The translations under genes were made by a program, and so were the position numbers. From positions 48,565-112,564 of the forward strand of contig CAZHFN010000002.1 in NCBI GenBank assembly GCA_964531105.1: a stretch of DNA of 64,000 bases, read 5' to 3'. Positions 8,265-17,259 of the stretch are shown piece by piece (within the stretch, counting starts at the first letter, position 1; the number at the start of each line of letters is the position of its first letter). The stretch is from UBA2256 sp964531105 (GTDB lineage: Bacteria > Spirochaetota > Spirochaetia > Treponematales > Rectinemataceae). Under the pieces are notes generated by a model that saw nothing but the letters and a program-made list of their open reading frames with translations, made no database searches and had not been told where the DNA came from.

Positions 8265-9599
8265 CTAAGGCTTGCCTCCCTGCCCCGCCATGTATTTGGC
8301 CATGGCGCCCTTGTTTTTCACCATTTTTTTCATCATCGTTCGTGATTTTTCGAACTTTTTCAAAAGCCTATTCACCTGGGCCACGGAAGTGCCCGAACCC
8401 TTGGCTATTCTCGTGCGGCGTGAAGGACCTATGATCAGATGGTTGAGTCTTTCCTTCCTGCTCATCGACCTGAGGATGGCTTCCTCGTACTTCATTTCCT
8501 CCAGGTCTATCCTGTCCTCGTCCACCTGTCCCGCCAAGCCTGGGATCATGTCCAGCATGGACTTCACCGAACCCATTTTCTTCATCTTCTGAAGCTGATC
8601 CAGGTAATCCTCAAGGGTGAAGTTTTCCTTGGCCAGCTTTTCTTCCAGTTCCTCGGCTTCTTTTTGGTCGTAGACTGTCTGGGCCTTTTCTACCAGCGAG
8701 ACAATGTCCCCCATGCCCAGGATCCGGCTGGCTATCCTATCGGGATGGAAGGGTTCCAGGCCATCGGGTTTTTCTGATGTTCCAACAAATTTTATGGCCT
8801 TGCCCGTCACCGACTTGAGTGAAAGCGCCGCTCCACCCCTTGTATCCGAGTCGAACTTGGAGAGGATTACACCGGTAATGCCTATTTTTTCATCAAAGCT
8901 CTTGGCTATGTCCACGGCGGCCTGGCCGGTCATAGAATCGGCTACCAGGAGGGATTCCAGCGGATTGGCGGCATCCTTAACCCTGGCAAGTTCAGCCATG
9001 AGCGCTTCATCGATCTGAAGACGTCCCGCTGTATCTACAATGAGGGTGTCGAAGGACTCACGCTTGGCCCTGGCTAGGGCTGCATTCACCACCTGCACTG
9101 GGTCCTTGGTAGCTTCGGTATGAACCGCTACTCCCACCTGGGTACCCAGCACCGAAAGCTGCTCCACTGCCGCGGGCCTCACAAGGTCGCAGGCGGCCAA
9201 AAGAACCTTTCTGCCCTTCCCTTTCAGCCTATAGGCCAGTTTGGCGGCTGTCGTCGTCTTGCCCGAGCCCTGAAGGCCTAAAAGCAAAATAACCGAAAGC
9301 GTGTCCGGCCCTTTTAATGCCAGGTCCTGATTTTCGTCACCTAAAAGCGCGACCATCTTGTCGTGGACAATTTTTACAAACTGCTGGCCTGGGCTTACCG
9401 AGCGCAGAACCTTCTCGCCCTTGGCTTCTTCCAAGGTCGAGTTGACAAAGCGCCGCACAACCCTAAGGTTGACGTCGGCCTCCAGGAGGGCCATCTTGAT
9501 CTGCTCGACGGCATCGTCGACATTTTTTTCAGAAATCGAAGCCTTGCCGCTTATGCCGCGGAAGACATCGACGAATTTTTCGGTGATTTTTTCCAGCAT
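8265..9599 (-). CDS. ffh: Signal recognition particle protein Ffh (SRP54 GTPase)
   Basis: This 444-residue protein binds the SRP RNA and signal peptides and delivers ribosomes to FtsY at the membrane. It has an N domain (1-90), a G domain with P-loop GLQGSGKTT at about 108-116 and DTAGR near 190, then an M domain (about 300-444) that is rich in Met and Lys. The M domain contains the SRP-RNA-binding stretch RRTRIAKGSGTSVAQVN. The length is standard. It lies at the 3' end of a minus-strand series with the HD hydrolase, PBP and signal peptidase genes, a sensible grouping of export and envelope functions. A possible promoter (TTGACC at 9652-9657) lies in the 72-base gap upstream. Confidence 0.97.
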   Translation of the reverse strand: MLEKITEKFVDVFRGISGKASISEKNVDDAVEQIKMALLEADVNLRVVRRFVNSTLEEAKGEKVLRSVSPGQQFVKIVHDKMVALLGDENQDLALKGPDTLSVILLLGLQGSGKTTTAAKLAYRLKGKGRKVLLAACDLVRPAAVEQLSVLGTQVGVAVHTEATKDPVQVVNAALARAKRESFDTLIVDTAGRLQIDEALMAELARVKDAANPLESLLVADSMTGQAAVDIAKSFDEKIGITGVILSKFDSDTRGGAALSLKSVTGKAIKFVGTSEKPDGLEPFHPDRIASRILGMGDIVSLVEKAQTVYDQKEAEELEEKLAKENFTLEDYLDQLQKMKKMGSVKSMLDMIPGLAGQVDEDRIDLEEMKYEEAILRSMSRKERLNHLIIGPSRRTRIAKGSGTSVAQVNRLLKKFEKSRTMMKKMVKNKGAMAKYMAGQGGKP

Positions 9600-9671
9600 T
9601 GCCTATACCATCCTTGCCTAAAGGGCACAATGTATAGTCAAACCGCTGCATGGTCAATTGAGAGGATTTCT

Positions 9672-10235
9672 CTAGAGCGTACCTTTCAACCCCACGTCGC
9701 TCGCGACGGCCCTCAGGGCAAGGATCGTTTCGGCAATCAGGTTCTCCAGGGGCATGTCCAGCATGGCAGCGCCCTTTTCTATCACGCCGCGGTTTACGCC
9801 GGCAGCGAAGTTGACTGAACCCCACTTTTTCTTTACCGACCTGGTTTCCATATCCAGTACGCTCCGAGAAGGCCTTACATAGGCGCAGGCAGCGATAAAG
9901 CCCGTGAGCTCATCCACGGCAAAGAGGACCTTCTCCATTGTGTGCACTGGTTCCACATCGCTGCAGAGCCCCCATCCATGGCTCAGGACAGCCCTTATAA
10001 TGCCCTCTTCAACGGACTCCTTCTCCAGAATTTCTCTGGCATGGGTCAGATGCTCCTCCGGGTATTGCTGGTAATCCACATCGTGGAGTATTCCCACTAT
10101 GCCCCAGTAATCCTCATCTTCGCCATATTTTCTGGCGAAATGCCGCATAGCCCCTTCTACCGAAAGAGCATGCCTGAAAAGGGAATCCTCATCGTTGTAG
10201 CGTCGCCAAAGTGAAATAGCCTCGTTTCTGTCCAT
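9672..10235 (-). CDS. HD-domain phosphohydrolase
   Basis: This is a 187-residue protein taken from ATG 10235, which has GAGG seven bases upstream; a start four codons earlier (10247) would overlap the PBP gene. HD-superfamily metal ligands are visible: the first His in FRHALSVEG, the HD pair in GILHDVDYQ, a later His in AVLSHGWG and an Asp in FAVDELTG. These are typical of YfbR/HDIG-type predicted hydrolases acting on nucleotides or phosphorylated metabolites; the substrate is unknown. It starts 9 bases past the PBP stop, so it is probably cotranscribed with the envelope genes. Confidence 0.85.
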   Translation of the reverse strand: MDRNEAISLWRRYNDEDSLFRHALSVEGAMRHFARKYGEDEDYWGIVGILHDVDYQQYPEEHLTHAREILEKESVEEGIIRAVLSHGWGLCSDVEPVHTMEKVLFAVDELTGFIAACAYVRPSRSVLDMETRSVKKKWGSVNFAAGVNRGVIEKGAAMLDMPLENLIAETILALRAVASDVGLKGTL

Positions 10236-10243
10236 TACAAGCC

Positions 10244-12145
10244 TCACTTGAGATTAAGGGTGATTCTGCTGCCTTCGTTTATCTTGCTGCCTGGCGCGGG
10301 CTGCTGGGATGCAACATAGCCATCGCCGTGGATAGATACCCTGATGTCCTTTCTTTCCAGAAGAGGTATGAGCGAACGTTTGGAATAGCCTTTGAGATCG
10401 GGCATCGTATCCCCTATGCTCGCATCCTTTTCTTCGGGCATGTGCAAGGTTCCGCTGTGCACCAGTATGGGCGATTTGCCTCTGTCTATATCCATGCTGG
10501 AAAGCACGGCCTCCGCTGCCTGCCTCAGCACCGGCGCTGCGATCTGCCCTCCCAGATAGGAAACTCCCCTGGGTTTTATAATGGCGATATACAGGGCAAT
10601 GCGCGGCTTATCCGCAGGAAAGATGCCCAGAGTACTGGCTATATAGTCCTTGTCCGAATAAGCCCTGGTCTTGGAATCGATCATCTGCGCAGTGCCTGTT
10701 TTCACCGCCATGCGTATGTCGGGAACCTTGGCTCTCCAGCCCGTGCCCTGGAGGGAAGCGGTGTGTTCCATGGCATCCAGGATCGCCCTGGAGGTGGATT
10801 CGGACACTACCCTTCGCTGGACCTGGGCTTCGTGTTCAAATATCAGTTCCCCATCGGCGCTCTCTATCCTGCTCACCGTTGTTGGCTTCAATAAAAGCCC
10901 CCCATTGGCAATGGCTCCAGCCGCGGTGATCATCTGAAGAGCCGTAACCATAACCTCTTGTCCGATGGCGATTGTAGGCTTGCTTCTGCCCGACCATTTT
11001 TCCGGATCTCTCAGGGATCCAGGGCTTTCTCCAGAAAGACCTATACCCGTACGCGCACCGAAACCAAAGGATAGGAGCCGGTCGTAGAAATCCCGCTCAG
11101 AAACCCTATCCGAGGCGTACCCCACCCCCGCGTTGCTGGAGAGTGCCAGGATTCCCGCGAGGTTCTGCTTGCCATAGACACCTAAATCCTTGATGATAAT
11201 TTTCTCGCCGCTGGCCAGAGTCCTGCGATAGGCCCCGTCACAATCGAATACCGTAGAGGGAGAAATGGCTCCCATGTCCAGAATGGAAGCCATGCTGTAG
11301 AGCTTGAAAACCGATCCGGGCTCGTAAGAGTAAAGGGAGAGCAAGTCCCGCCTGGTTTCGGCATCATAGGAGGAGTAATTGTTGGGGTCGAAGCCCGGTT
11401 CGGCCGCGTAACACAGCAGTTCTCCGCTCTGCACGTCCATGGCCAGGGCCAGCGCCGCCTCGGCTCCATTGGCCTTTACCGTATCCCTAAGAAGCTCCTC
11501 GATCAGATGCTGAAGATTAGCGTCTATGCTCAAATATACCTTGTGGCCTTCCGGAAGCTTGGCATCGGGGTCGGCCAGCCTGCCAGTGCCGTCTTCGGCC
11601 TTTCTGGGTTTTGGCTTAAGCTCTTCATCGTATTTGATTTCAATACCGTCCAAGCCCACATTACCCTCACCGGTAAAACCGATGAGGTGGGAAGCGAGCT
11701 TGCCCTCGGGATAGAGGCGTCCGGCTATCTCGTCCACCTGTACGCCCTTGAACTTGCCATCTTTCTTAGCCTGGATCAGGACTGAGGCCTTGTCGGCCGG
11801 CAGTCTTCGGGCTAGATAGAAGAAATTTTGCTGTCCGTCCTTATAGCGCGAGCTAATAGATTCTCTGGAAATATCCAGGAGCTTGGCCAGGTCGGGTATT
11901 TCTATTTCGAATTTGGATTTGTCCGTGGAAGGTTTCCATACCGATATGTCGTATTTCGGCACATCCATAGCCAGGCTGAGGCCGTTTCTGTCTACGATGC
12001 GACCCCGCTCACCCTCGTCGGCCGCGGTGAGGGCAGAATTTTGGGAGGACGCGAAGGCCAGCTGGGCGTAGCGGGCGAAAATTAAAGCCGCCAGTATTCC
12101 GAGCATCCCAAGGGCGGAGCCCAGACGAAGTCTTGTCATCCTCAT
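10244..12145 (-). CDS. Class B penicillin-binding protein (FtsI/SpoVD-type transpeptidase) with PASTA domain
   Basis: This 633-residue peptidoglycan transpeptidase is anchored by one N-terminal helix (residues 8-32). The dimerisation domain starts with GRIVDRNG (48-55). The transpeptidase domain carries the three active-site motifs: SVFK with catalytic Ser278, SSN at 336-338 and KTGT at 482-485. A single PASTA domain occupies about 578-633 (MPDLKGYS...PAPGSKINEGSRITL). PASTA-bearing class B PBPs are typical of SpoVD/PBP2x-like proteins and are also seen in spirochaete FtsI. It sits 27 bases downstream of signal peptidase I and may serve septal synthesis, but no dcw-cluster genes flank it, so the exact role is inferred. 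Confidence 0.93.
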   Translation of the reverse strand: MRMTRLRLGSALGMLGILAALIFARYAQLAFASSQNSALTAADEGERGRIVDRNGLSLAMDVPKYDISVWKPSTDKSKFEIEIPDLAKLLDISRESISSRYKDGQQNFFYLARRLPADKASVLIQAKKDGKFKGVQVDEIAGRLYPEGKLASHLIGFTGEGNVGLDGIEIKYDEELKPKPRKAEDGTGRLADPDAKLPEGHKVYLSIDANLQHLIEELLRDTVKANGAEAALALAMDVQSGELLCYAAEPGFDPNNYSSYDAETRRDLLSLYSYEPGSVFKLYSMASILDMGAISPSTVFDCDGAYRRTLASGEKIIIKDLGVYGKQNLAGILALSSNAGVGYASDRVSERDFYDRLLSFGFGARTGIGLSGESPGSLRDPEKWSGRSKPTIAIGQEVMVTALQMITAAGAIANGGLLLKPTTVSRIESADGELIFEHEAQVQRRVVSESTSRAILDAMEHTASLQGTGWRAKVPDIRMAVKTGTAQMIDSKTRAYSDKDYIASTLGIFPADKPRIALYIAIIKPRGVSYLGGQIAAPVLRQAAEAVLSSMDIDRGKSPILVHSGTLHMPEEKDASIGDTMPDLKGYSKRSLIPLLERKDIRVSIHGDGYVASQQPAPGSKINEGSRITLNLK

Positions 12146-12171
12146 ACACTGTCCATGTGGTCGGGAAGGGG

Positions 12172-12633
12172 CTAGAGACCGGGCAAGGGCAGAGCCCTTC
12201 CCACTATATTGTTCATCGGCACCGGCCCATAGTCCCTTGAGTCCAGTGACTCGTATTTATTGTCGCCCATGAGAAAATATAAATCCCCTTTCGTCCCGGA
12301 GAGTTCCCTATCCTGAGAGGGAACTATCCTGCCAACCCGCTTTATGACCAGCGTAGTGATATCGGGCCTTAGGGCTGCCACCAATTCCCCTTCCCTGGGT
12401 GAGCCCCAGCGAAAAAAATATCCACCCCGGGGATTTCTGATACCATAGGCAGCCTTGAAAACCAGCACCAGATCCGAAGATTCCAAACCAGGGAGCATGG
12501 ATCTTCCCTGCACAATGGCAAAATCGAGCACAAAGGCTCTGGTGATGAACAATGCCGCAACAATGACAAGAATTATACGCACAACCGCAGTGCCGGTAGA
12601 GACTTCCTCGATGTGTCCATCCTTGCCTTTCAC
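12172..12633 (-). CDS. lepB: Signal peptidase I
   Basis: This inner-membrane serine/lysine peptidase removes signal peptides. One TM segment (VVRIILVIVAALFITRAFV) is followed by box B, with the catalytic Ser in QGRSMLPGL, then the catalytic Lys in VIKRVG and box E GDNKYESLDSRDYGPV. I place the start at GTG 12633 because a strong SD (GGAGG at 12639-12643) sits five bases before it. ATG 12651 lacks an SD, and a TTG at 12738 would overlap the divergent murein hydrolase gene. At about 153 residues it is a short, single-TM form. It heads the minus-strand run PBP, HD hydrolase, ffh. Confidence 0.92.
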   Translation of the reverse strand: MKGKDGHIEEVSTGTAVVRIILVIVAALFITRAFVLDFAIVQGRSMLPGLESSDLVLVFKAAYGIRNPRGGYFFRWGSPREGELVAALRPDITTLVIKRVGRIVPSQDRELSGTKGDLYFLMGDNKYESLDSRDYGPVPMNNIVGRALPLPGL

Positions 12634-12721
12634 AGCTTCCTCCACGAGCATCCGGCTGGTCTGGTTCTTTCCATACTTTGGATAATATATCGGATAAAAG
12701 TCGCCGATACTCGAAAGACCT

Positions 12722-14083
12722 ATGGATATCGATAACAAATCCGCCGGGGCGTATTCGAGTGAAGCATCAGCGCTTCACAGGCCCAAGCCCTTCGTCACCA
12801 TACTGGATGGGGCAGCCCTCGCCTCCAAGCCAATCCGCCGCAAGGCTAGCATCAGACAGACAAGCGTAGTCAGGCATTCGGTACGAAAGAGCGGCACCAA
12901 GCTGCGATCCTATGCCGGAGAAACCCTGCAGGCAAGCTCAAAGAACATCGCTCTTTGGATGCGTCGCAGTTTGGCAGGCCTGCTATCCCTGCCCACATCC
13001 CTCATCAAGAACCTAAAGGCTAAAAAAAATCCCCGCCCCGATGCACCGGATCCCCAGCCCCAAACGGCCGAGAGTAAACAAGCCATAAATCCAGCCATCG
13101 CCGTGAAGAAGTTTGCCGCTTTTATTGCTGGCATTCCCCTGGACAAAGCCCGGCGTATACTGCCCGTTGTCCTGGTATCCTGTATTGTCATCTCGGCTGG
13201 CGCAGCCGCTCTTATTGGCGCCGCCCAATTTCCTCTTTCTCCATCCAGCCTCATTCTGCCCGATGAGGAATCAGCCCAGGCCTTGCTCATGGCCTACATC
13301 GCCCCGGAGAGCGCGGAAAAGGAAAACCTACCATCCGGAAGCCTTCCTCCGGTGCCTGTCACAATTAAGCTGGGCAGCTACACGGTGAGAAGCGGAGACA
13401 GCCTGGATAAAATAGCTAAACGCTTTGGCCTACGCCAGGATACCTTGATTTCGGTCAACAATCTCCAGAGCGCATCTTCCATACGGGCAGGTATCAACCT
13501 GCGCATTCCCAACATGGATGGGGTAAGCCACAAGGTAAGGCGTGGAGAGAGCCTTTCGTCCCTCTCCAAAACCTTCGGAATAGACATGACAAAAATAGTG
13601 GATGCCAACGACCTGGCATCCAGCACAATTGCCGTTGGCCAGAGCCTCTTCATCCCCAATGCACGCCTGTCCTCAGCCACTCTCAGGCAGTTCTATGGCG
13701 AACAATTTACCTGGCCAGTTCGGGGCAGAATATCCTCTCCCTATGGTTACAGGGCTAATCCCTTTACCGGGCTTCGTACATTCCATTCGGCCGTCGACAT
13801 AGTCGTGTCCGTGGGCACCCCCATCAAGGCTACCAGTGACGGCAAGGTAGCCGACACTGGCTACAATTCGGTATTCGGCAACTACATAATTCTCAAGCAT
13901 GACAGCGGATACCAATCCCTTTATGCGCACTTGAGCAGGATCAATGTCAAGGAAGGTGGCTATATATCCAGGGGTACGGCCATAGGCCTCTCGGGTAATA
14001 CGGGACAGAGCACTGGTCCCCATCTCCATTTCAGCCTGTTCAAAAACGGCCAGGCCTTGGATCCGACCAAATACCTTAAGTAG
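12722..14083 (+). CDS. LysM-LysM-M23 murein endopeptidase, membrane anchored
   Basis: This is a 453-residue protein with an unusually long basic, low-complexity cytoplasmic N-terminus (1-145) and one TM helix (about 147-168). Two LysM peptidoglycan-binding modules follow (219-262 and 268-312), then an M23 (LytM/NlpD-type) domain (about 347-443). The zinc ligands and catalytic residues are all present: His355 and Asp359 in FHSAVDI, His403 in YAHLS and His434/His436 in PHLHF, so an active hydrolase rather than a degenerate NlpD-like activator is expected. It is divergent from lepB with overlapping upstream regions. It ends in a strong terminator. Confidence 0.92.
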   Translation: MDIDNKSAGAYSSEASALHRPKPFVTILDGAALASKPIRRKASIRQTSVVRHSVRKSGTKLRSYAGETLQASSKNIALWMRRSLAGLLSLPTSLIKNLKAKKNPRPDAPDPQPQTAESKQAINPAIAVKKFAAFIAGIPLDKARRILPVVLVSCIVISAGAAALIGAAQFPLSPSSLILPDEESAQALLMAYIAPESAEKENLPSGSLPPVPVTIKLGSYTVRSGDSLDKIAKRFGLRQDTLISVNNLQSASSIRAGINLRIPNMDGVSHKVRRGESLSSLSKTFGIDMTKIVDANDLASSTIAVGQSLFIPNARLSSATLRQFYGEQFTWPVRGRISSPYGYRANPFTGLRTFHSAVDIVVSVGTPIKATSDGKVADTGYNSVFGNYIILKHDSGYQSLYAHLSRINVKEGGYISRGTAIGLSGNTGQSTGPHLHFSLFKNGQALDPTKYLK

Positions 14084-14106
14084 TCCATCGGAATCAACAT
14101 AGGTGG

Positions 14107-14150
14107 AAAAAAAGATACAGAGCTGAGCCCAGCACTGTATCTTTTTTTAT
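14107..14150 (+). terminator. Terminator, potentially bidirectional
   Basis: The stem GATACAG (14114-14120) with CTGTATC (14135-14141) is flanked by A7 on the left and T7 on the right. It lies 23 bases after the M23 peptidase stop. Confidence 0.85.
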
Positions 14151-14259
14151 ATCTTTCTTCATTTTAGACTGAGGCCACATAGACTACAAAATATTTTTAT
14201 CTAAAATAATTATATATAATAATTGTATTTAAAAAACACAACTCAATACCCGGTTACTT

Positions 14260-14275
14260 TGGCACACCCATTGCT
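14260..14275 (+). promoter_or_regulatory. Sigma-54 (-24/-12) promoter of the RpoS-like sigma gene
   Basis: TGGCACACCCATTGCT has GG at 14261-14262 and GC at 14273-14274 with ten bases between, a full match to TGGCAC-N5-TTGCT. The predicted start near 14286 leaves a very short leader, with the SD GAGGAG at 14287-14292 lying at or just past it, before ATG 14299. The preceding 100 bases are strongly AT-rich and share two 11-12-base words with the upstream region of the 6311 gene. Confidence 0.85.
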
Positions 14276-14298
14276 AAACACTTAGCGAGGAGTATGCT

Positions 14299-15132
14299 AT
14301 GCAACATTTAGCCGCCAACGACGAATCGCTCGCCAGCTATTTCCGCTCTATCAAATCCATCAGTCTGCTCAACAGGGAAGAAGAAGAAATCCTCTCCAGG
14401 AAAATAGCCCAGGGTGATGATACTGCCCGCACTCGACTTATCGAGGCTAATCTGCGCCTGGTAGTGCGCATTGCCCGGTCGATGTGGAACCCCTCCCTCT
14501 CCCTCACCGATCTGATACAGGAGGGGAATATCGGCCTTATGAAGGCCGCAGAAAAGTTCGACGGCACTAGGAATGTCAAGTTCTCCACCTATGCTGCCTG
14601 GTGGATACGACAGTCCATCGGGAGATCCCTGGTCAACACAGGCAGGGCCATACGCCTGCCCCATCGCAAGGAAGAACTCATTCGCAAAGTGCAGGCCGAA
14701 CGAAGCATCATGAGCCAAACCCTCCAGAGGCAGCCCACTTCCGGCGAAATATCGGAAAAGCTGGGCATTCCCGAGAAAAAGCTCAACGATGTACTCATGT
14801 TCGCCGAGCACATAGCTGGTTTCGAAGCCCAGGTGGATCAGGACAGCTATACGATCCTCGATCTCTACGAGGACTACACCTACTCGCCCGAAACCCTCTT
14901 CTCCGAAACCATCGTTGCGGAGCAAACCGATCGCCTGCTCTCGGTACTCAAGGAGAGGGAACGCTATGTGATAAGCCAGCGATTCGAACTAGGCGGTCGC
15001 AAGCGCCAATCCCTCAAACGCATGGGAAGCAGGATGGGACTTTCGCCTGAAACCGTACGACACATAGAAAAGCGAGCCCTCCAGCGACTCAATACCGAGG
15101 CCTCCAAGGGTTACCTCTGCATGACAGCCTGA
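14299..15132 (+). CDS. RpoS-like alternative sigma-70 family factor
   Basis: This 277-residue factor lacks region 1.1. Region 1.2 spans about 10-40. Region 2 includes DLIQEGNIGLMKAAEKFD (71-88) and the -10-recognising FSTYAAWWIRQSIGR (95-109). Region 3 is about 117-195. Region 4 has the helix-turn-helix at about 236-264 (SLKRMGSRMGLSPETVRHIEKRALQRL region). Size and layout are close to Borrelia RpoS (under 300 residues) and far shorter than a housekeeping RpoD. The dedicated sigma-54 promoter supports an RpoN-to-RpoS-like cascade. It could alternatively be named SigA/RpoH-like from sequence alone. It is followed by the deacetylase gene after 41 bases, so read-through is possible. Confidence 0.9.
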   Translation: MQHLAANDESLASYFRSIKSISLLNREEEEILSRKIAQGDDTARTRLIEANLRLVVRIARSMWNPSLSLTDLIQEGNIGLMKAAEKFDGTRNVKFSTYAAWWIRQSIGRSLVNTGRAIRLPHRKEELIRKVQAERSIMSQTLQRQPTSGEISEKLGIPEKKLNDVLMFAEHIAGFEAQVDQDSYTILDLYEDYTYSPETLFSETIVAEQTDRLLSVLKERERYVISQRFELGGRKRQSLKRMGSRMGLSPETVRHIEKRALQRLNTEASKGYLCMTA

Positions 15133-15173
15133 TGCCCCGTATTGTCGCGATGGTGTTCTGCCGATAATATTGG

Positions 15174-16253
15174 GTGGTGGCATCACGAAAATCAGGAAAT
15201 AAAAGAAAGACCACTCTATTCTCCGGCCAGCGAAATCGACTGATCCTGGCCGTTTTATTTATTGCTGCATCCATTATCGCAATTGTCCTGGTAACAACTG
15301 TGCAACCAAGCCAGGAGACTGAAGCCCCCAGCCCCTCCACCCTCTGGCCCTACGGACTTCCTGAGTACCATGTCGAAGTGCCGGAGGGTTACGAAGGCCT
15401 GCTTCCCGCCGAAGAAAGCACAAATACCGAAACGGTTAAGCCGGGAGCATCCGATTCTGCGGTCATTACTGCCCCCCTTGCAGCCAAGCCCAGCCCCCTA
15501 AAGGCTCTGCCCTTTCCAATCGCCCACGCTAAAAGTCCGGACTCTCCCCATTCCGAGCCTGCCCTCATCATTGTCATCGACGATGCGGGGCACAACCTGG
15601 AACAGCTGGAACCCTTTCTCAAGCTCCCTTTTCCACTTACGATCGCCGTGCTGCCAGGGCTAGCCTATAGCGTCCAGTCAGCCGACCATATACGCGCATC
15701 GGGAAAGGAGCTTATTCTGCACCAGCCCATGCAAGCTTTGGGAGGGACAGATCCGGGTCCTGGCGCCATAAGCCTCGATATGACTCCGACAGCAGCCGCC
15801 GAAGTGCTTGCGAGCAACCTAGACAGCCTTGGCAGCGTAGCGGGGATCAACAACCATATGGGCTCGGCCCTCACCAGGGATCCCGAACGAATGCGCGCAG
15901 TGCTTGATATTGTCAAAATGCGTGGTATTTATTATCTTGACTCACTTACCTCATCCGGCACGGCCACTGCGGCCCTCTGCCGTGAGATGGAATTACCTTA
16001 TTGGGAGCGCGATGTGTTCTTGGACAACTCTGGCGATAAGCAATCCATTCTCCACGCGCTCGAAGAAGGCAAAAAAACCGCATCTGCCCAGGGCGCCGCT
16101 GTAATGATAGGCCATGTTTGGTCGTCTGAGCTCGCCCAAACCCTCATGGATATCTATCCCCAACTTGTCGAAGAGGGCTACTCTCTGTCCACCATTTCGC
16201 ACTACATGATTAAAAGCGCGATGGGAGAAGTCGATGCTCGTCCTGGGGATTGA
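15174..16253 (+). CDS. Divergent polysaccharide deacetylase family protein (YibQ/DUF610)
   Basis: This 359-residue protein starts at GTG 15174 (a second GTG follows directly). One TM helix (LILAVLFIAASIIAIVLV) and a Pro/Ser-rich linker precede a NodB-like domain from about residue 120. Divergent-deacetylase signatures are IVIDDAG near the start, ELILHQPMQ, INNHMGS with His as metal ligand, YYLDSLTS and a terminal IGHVW. The family is thought to act on envelope polysaccharides, but activity is unproven. Its 3' end overlaps tsaD by 20 bases, so the two are translationally linked. The sigma-factor gene lies just upstream on the same strand. Confidence 0.88.
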   Translation: MVASRKSGNKRKTTLFSGQRNRLILAVLFIAASIIAIVLVTTVQPSQETEAPSPSTLWPYGLPEYHVEVPEGYEGLLPAEESTNTETVKPGASDSAVITAPLAAKPSPLKALPFPIAHAKSPDSPHSEPALIIVIDDAGHNLEQLEPFLKLPFPLTIAVLPGLAYSVQSADHIRASGKELILHQPMQALGGTDPGPGAISLDMTPTAAAEVLASNLDSLGSVAGINNHMGSALTRDPERMRAVLDIVKMRGIYYLDSLTSSGTATAALCREMELPYWERDVFLDNSGDKQSILHALEEGKKTASAQGAAVMIGHVWSSELAQTLMDIYPQLVEEGYSLSTISHYMIKSAMGEVDARPGD

Positions 16254-17259
16254 GTCATCCTGCGACGAGTGTTCTGCTGCAGTTGTTGAGAACGGAAGCA
16301 AAATCCTTTCCAACGTCGTGGCCACCCAAATTCCTCTCCATGCACAGTACCAGGGTGTAGTGCCTGAAATCGCCAGCAGAGCCCATGTGCGCTGGATAGA
16401 GGGCATTGTGCGTCAGGCTCTCAAAGATGCTCAGCTAAGCCCTGGATCCCTGGATGGCCTGGCCGCCACAGCGATGCCCGGTCTCATAGGATCGCTGTCG
16501 GTCGGCCTGTCCTTCGCAAAGTCCATGGCCTTTGCCCTGGACAAACCTTTCAAGGGTGTTAATCACATGCTCGCCCACCTCTATGCCCCCCAACTGGTGG
16601 CTCCCGTGGACTATCCCTTTTTAGGGCTTCTTGTGTCCGGTGGGCATTCGATTATCTGCATAGCAGAGGACTTTGACACAATCCGCATTCTGGGGACTAC
16701 CATCGACGACGCTGTGGGCGAGGCTTTCGACAAAGTGGCCAGCTATTACGGCTTTGGCTACCCCGGAGGCAAGGCTATAGATGAGTTGGCGGAAAAAGGC
16801 GATCCAACGGCCTTCGCTTTTTCGCCCCCTTCCCTCCACAAGGGTGAGCATCGCTACGACCTATCCTATTCAGGCTTGAAAACAGCCGTCATCCATCATC
16901 TGGACAGTTTCAGGCGTCCCGGGGCTGCGGCGAGTCCAGAAAATATTGCCGCATCTTTCAGAAAAGCGGCGATAGATTTTCTACTCTCCAAGCTACTCAA
17001 GGCCTCTAAAGATACAGGCGTGAAAAGGATTGTCGCCGGCGGTGGTGTGGCGGCCAACGCGTATTTGCGAAGAAGCCTTGCCGCAAGAAGCGATCTCGAT
17101 GTGCGATTTCCACCCCTTGATTTATGCGGTGACAATGGAGCAATGGTGGCGGGCATCGCGTATCACTATCTGAAGCGAGGAGAAATCGACGGATTAGGCT
17201 TGGCTCCCCAATCCAGAGTGCCCATGTATAAGCGCGCGGTGGATGCAAAGAAATTATAA
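16234..17259 (+). CDS. tsaD: tRNA N6-adenosine threonylcarbamoyltransferase TsaD
   Basis: This 341-residue enzyme transfers the threonylcarbamoyl group from TC-AMP to A37 of ANN-decoding tRNAs, working with TsaB and TsaE. It opens with GIESSCDECSAAVV. The metal ligands His111 and His115 are in NHMLAHLYA, and Asp300 is in CGDNGAMVAG. The glycine-rich ASKHA motifs LLVSGGHS and VAGGGVAANAYLR are present. The length is standard. The gene starts inside the end of the deacetylase gene, and its stop shares a base with the next start (TAATG), indicating a tightly coupled operon. Confidence 0.97.
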   Translation: MLVLGIESSCDECSAAVVENGSKILSNVVATQIPLHAQYQGVVPEIASRAHVRWIEGIVRQALKDAQLSPGSLDGLAATAMPGLIGSLSVGLSFAKSMAFALDKPFKGVNHMLAHLYAPQLVAPVDYPFLGLLVSGGHSIICIAEDFDTIRILGTTIDDAVGEAFDKVASYYGFGYPGGKAIDELAEKGDPTAFAFSPPSLHKGEHRYDLSYSGLKTAVIHHLDSFRRPGAAASPENIAASFRKAAIDFLLSKLLKASKDTGVKRIVAGGGVAANAYLRRSLAARSDLDVRFPPLDLCGDNGAMVAGIAYHYLKRGEIDGLGLAPQSRVPMYKRAVDAKKL

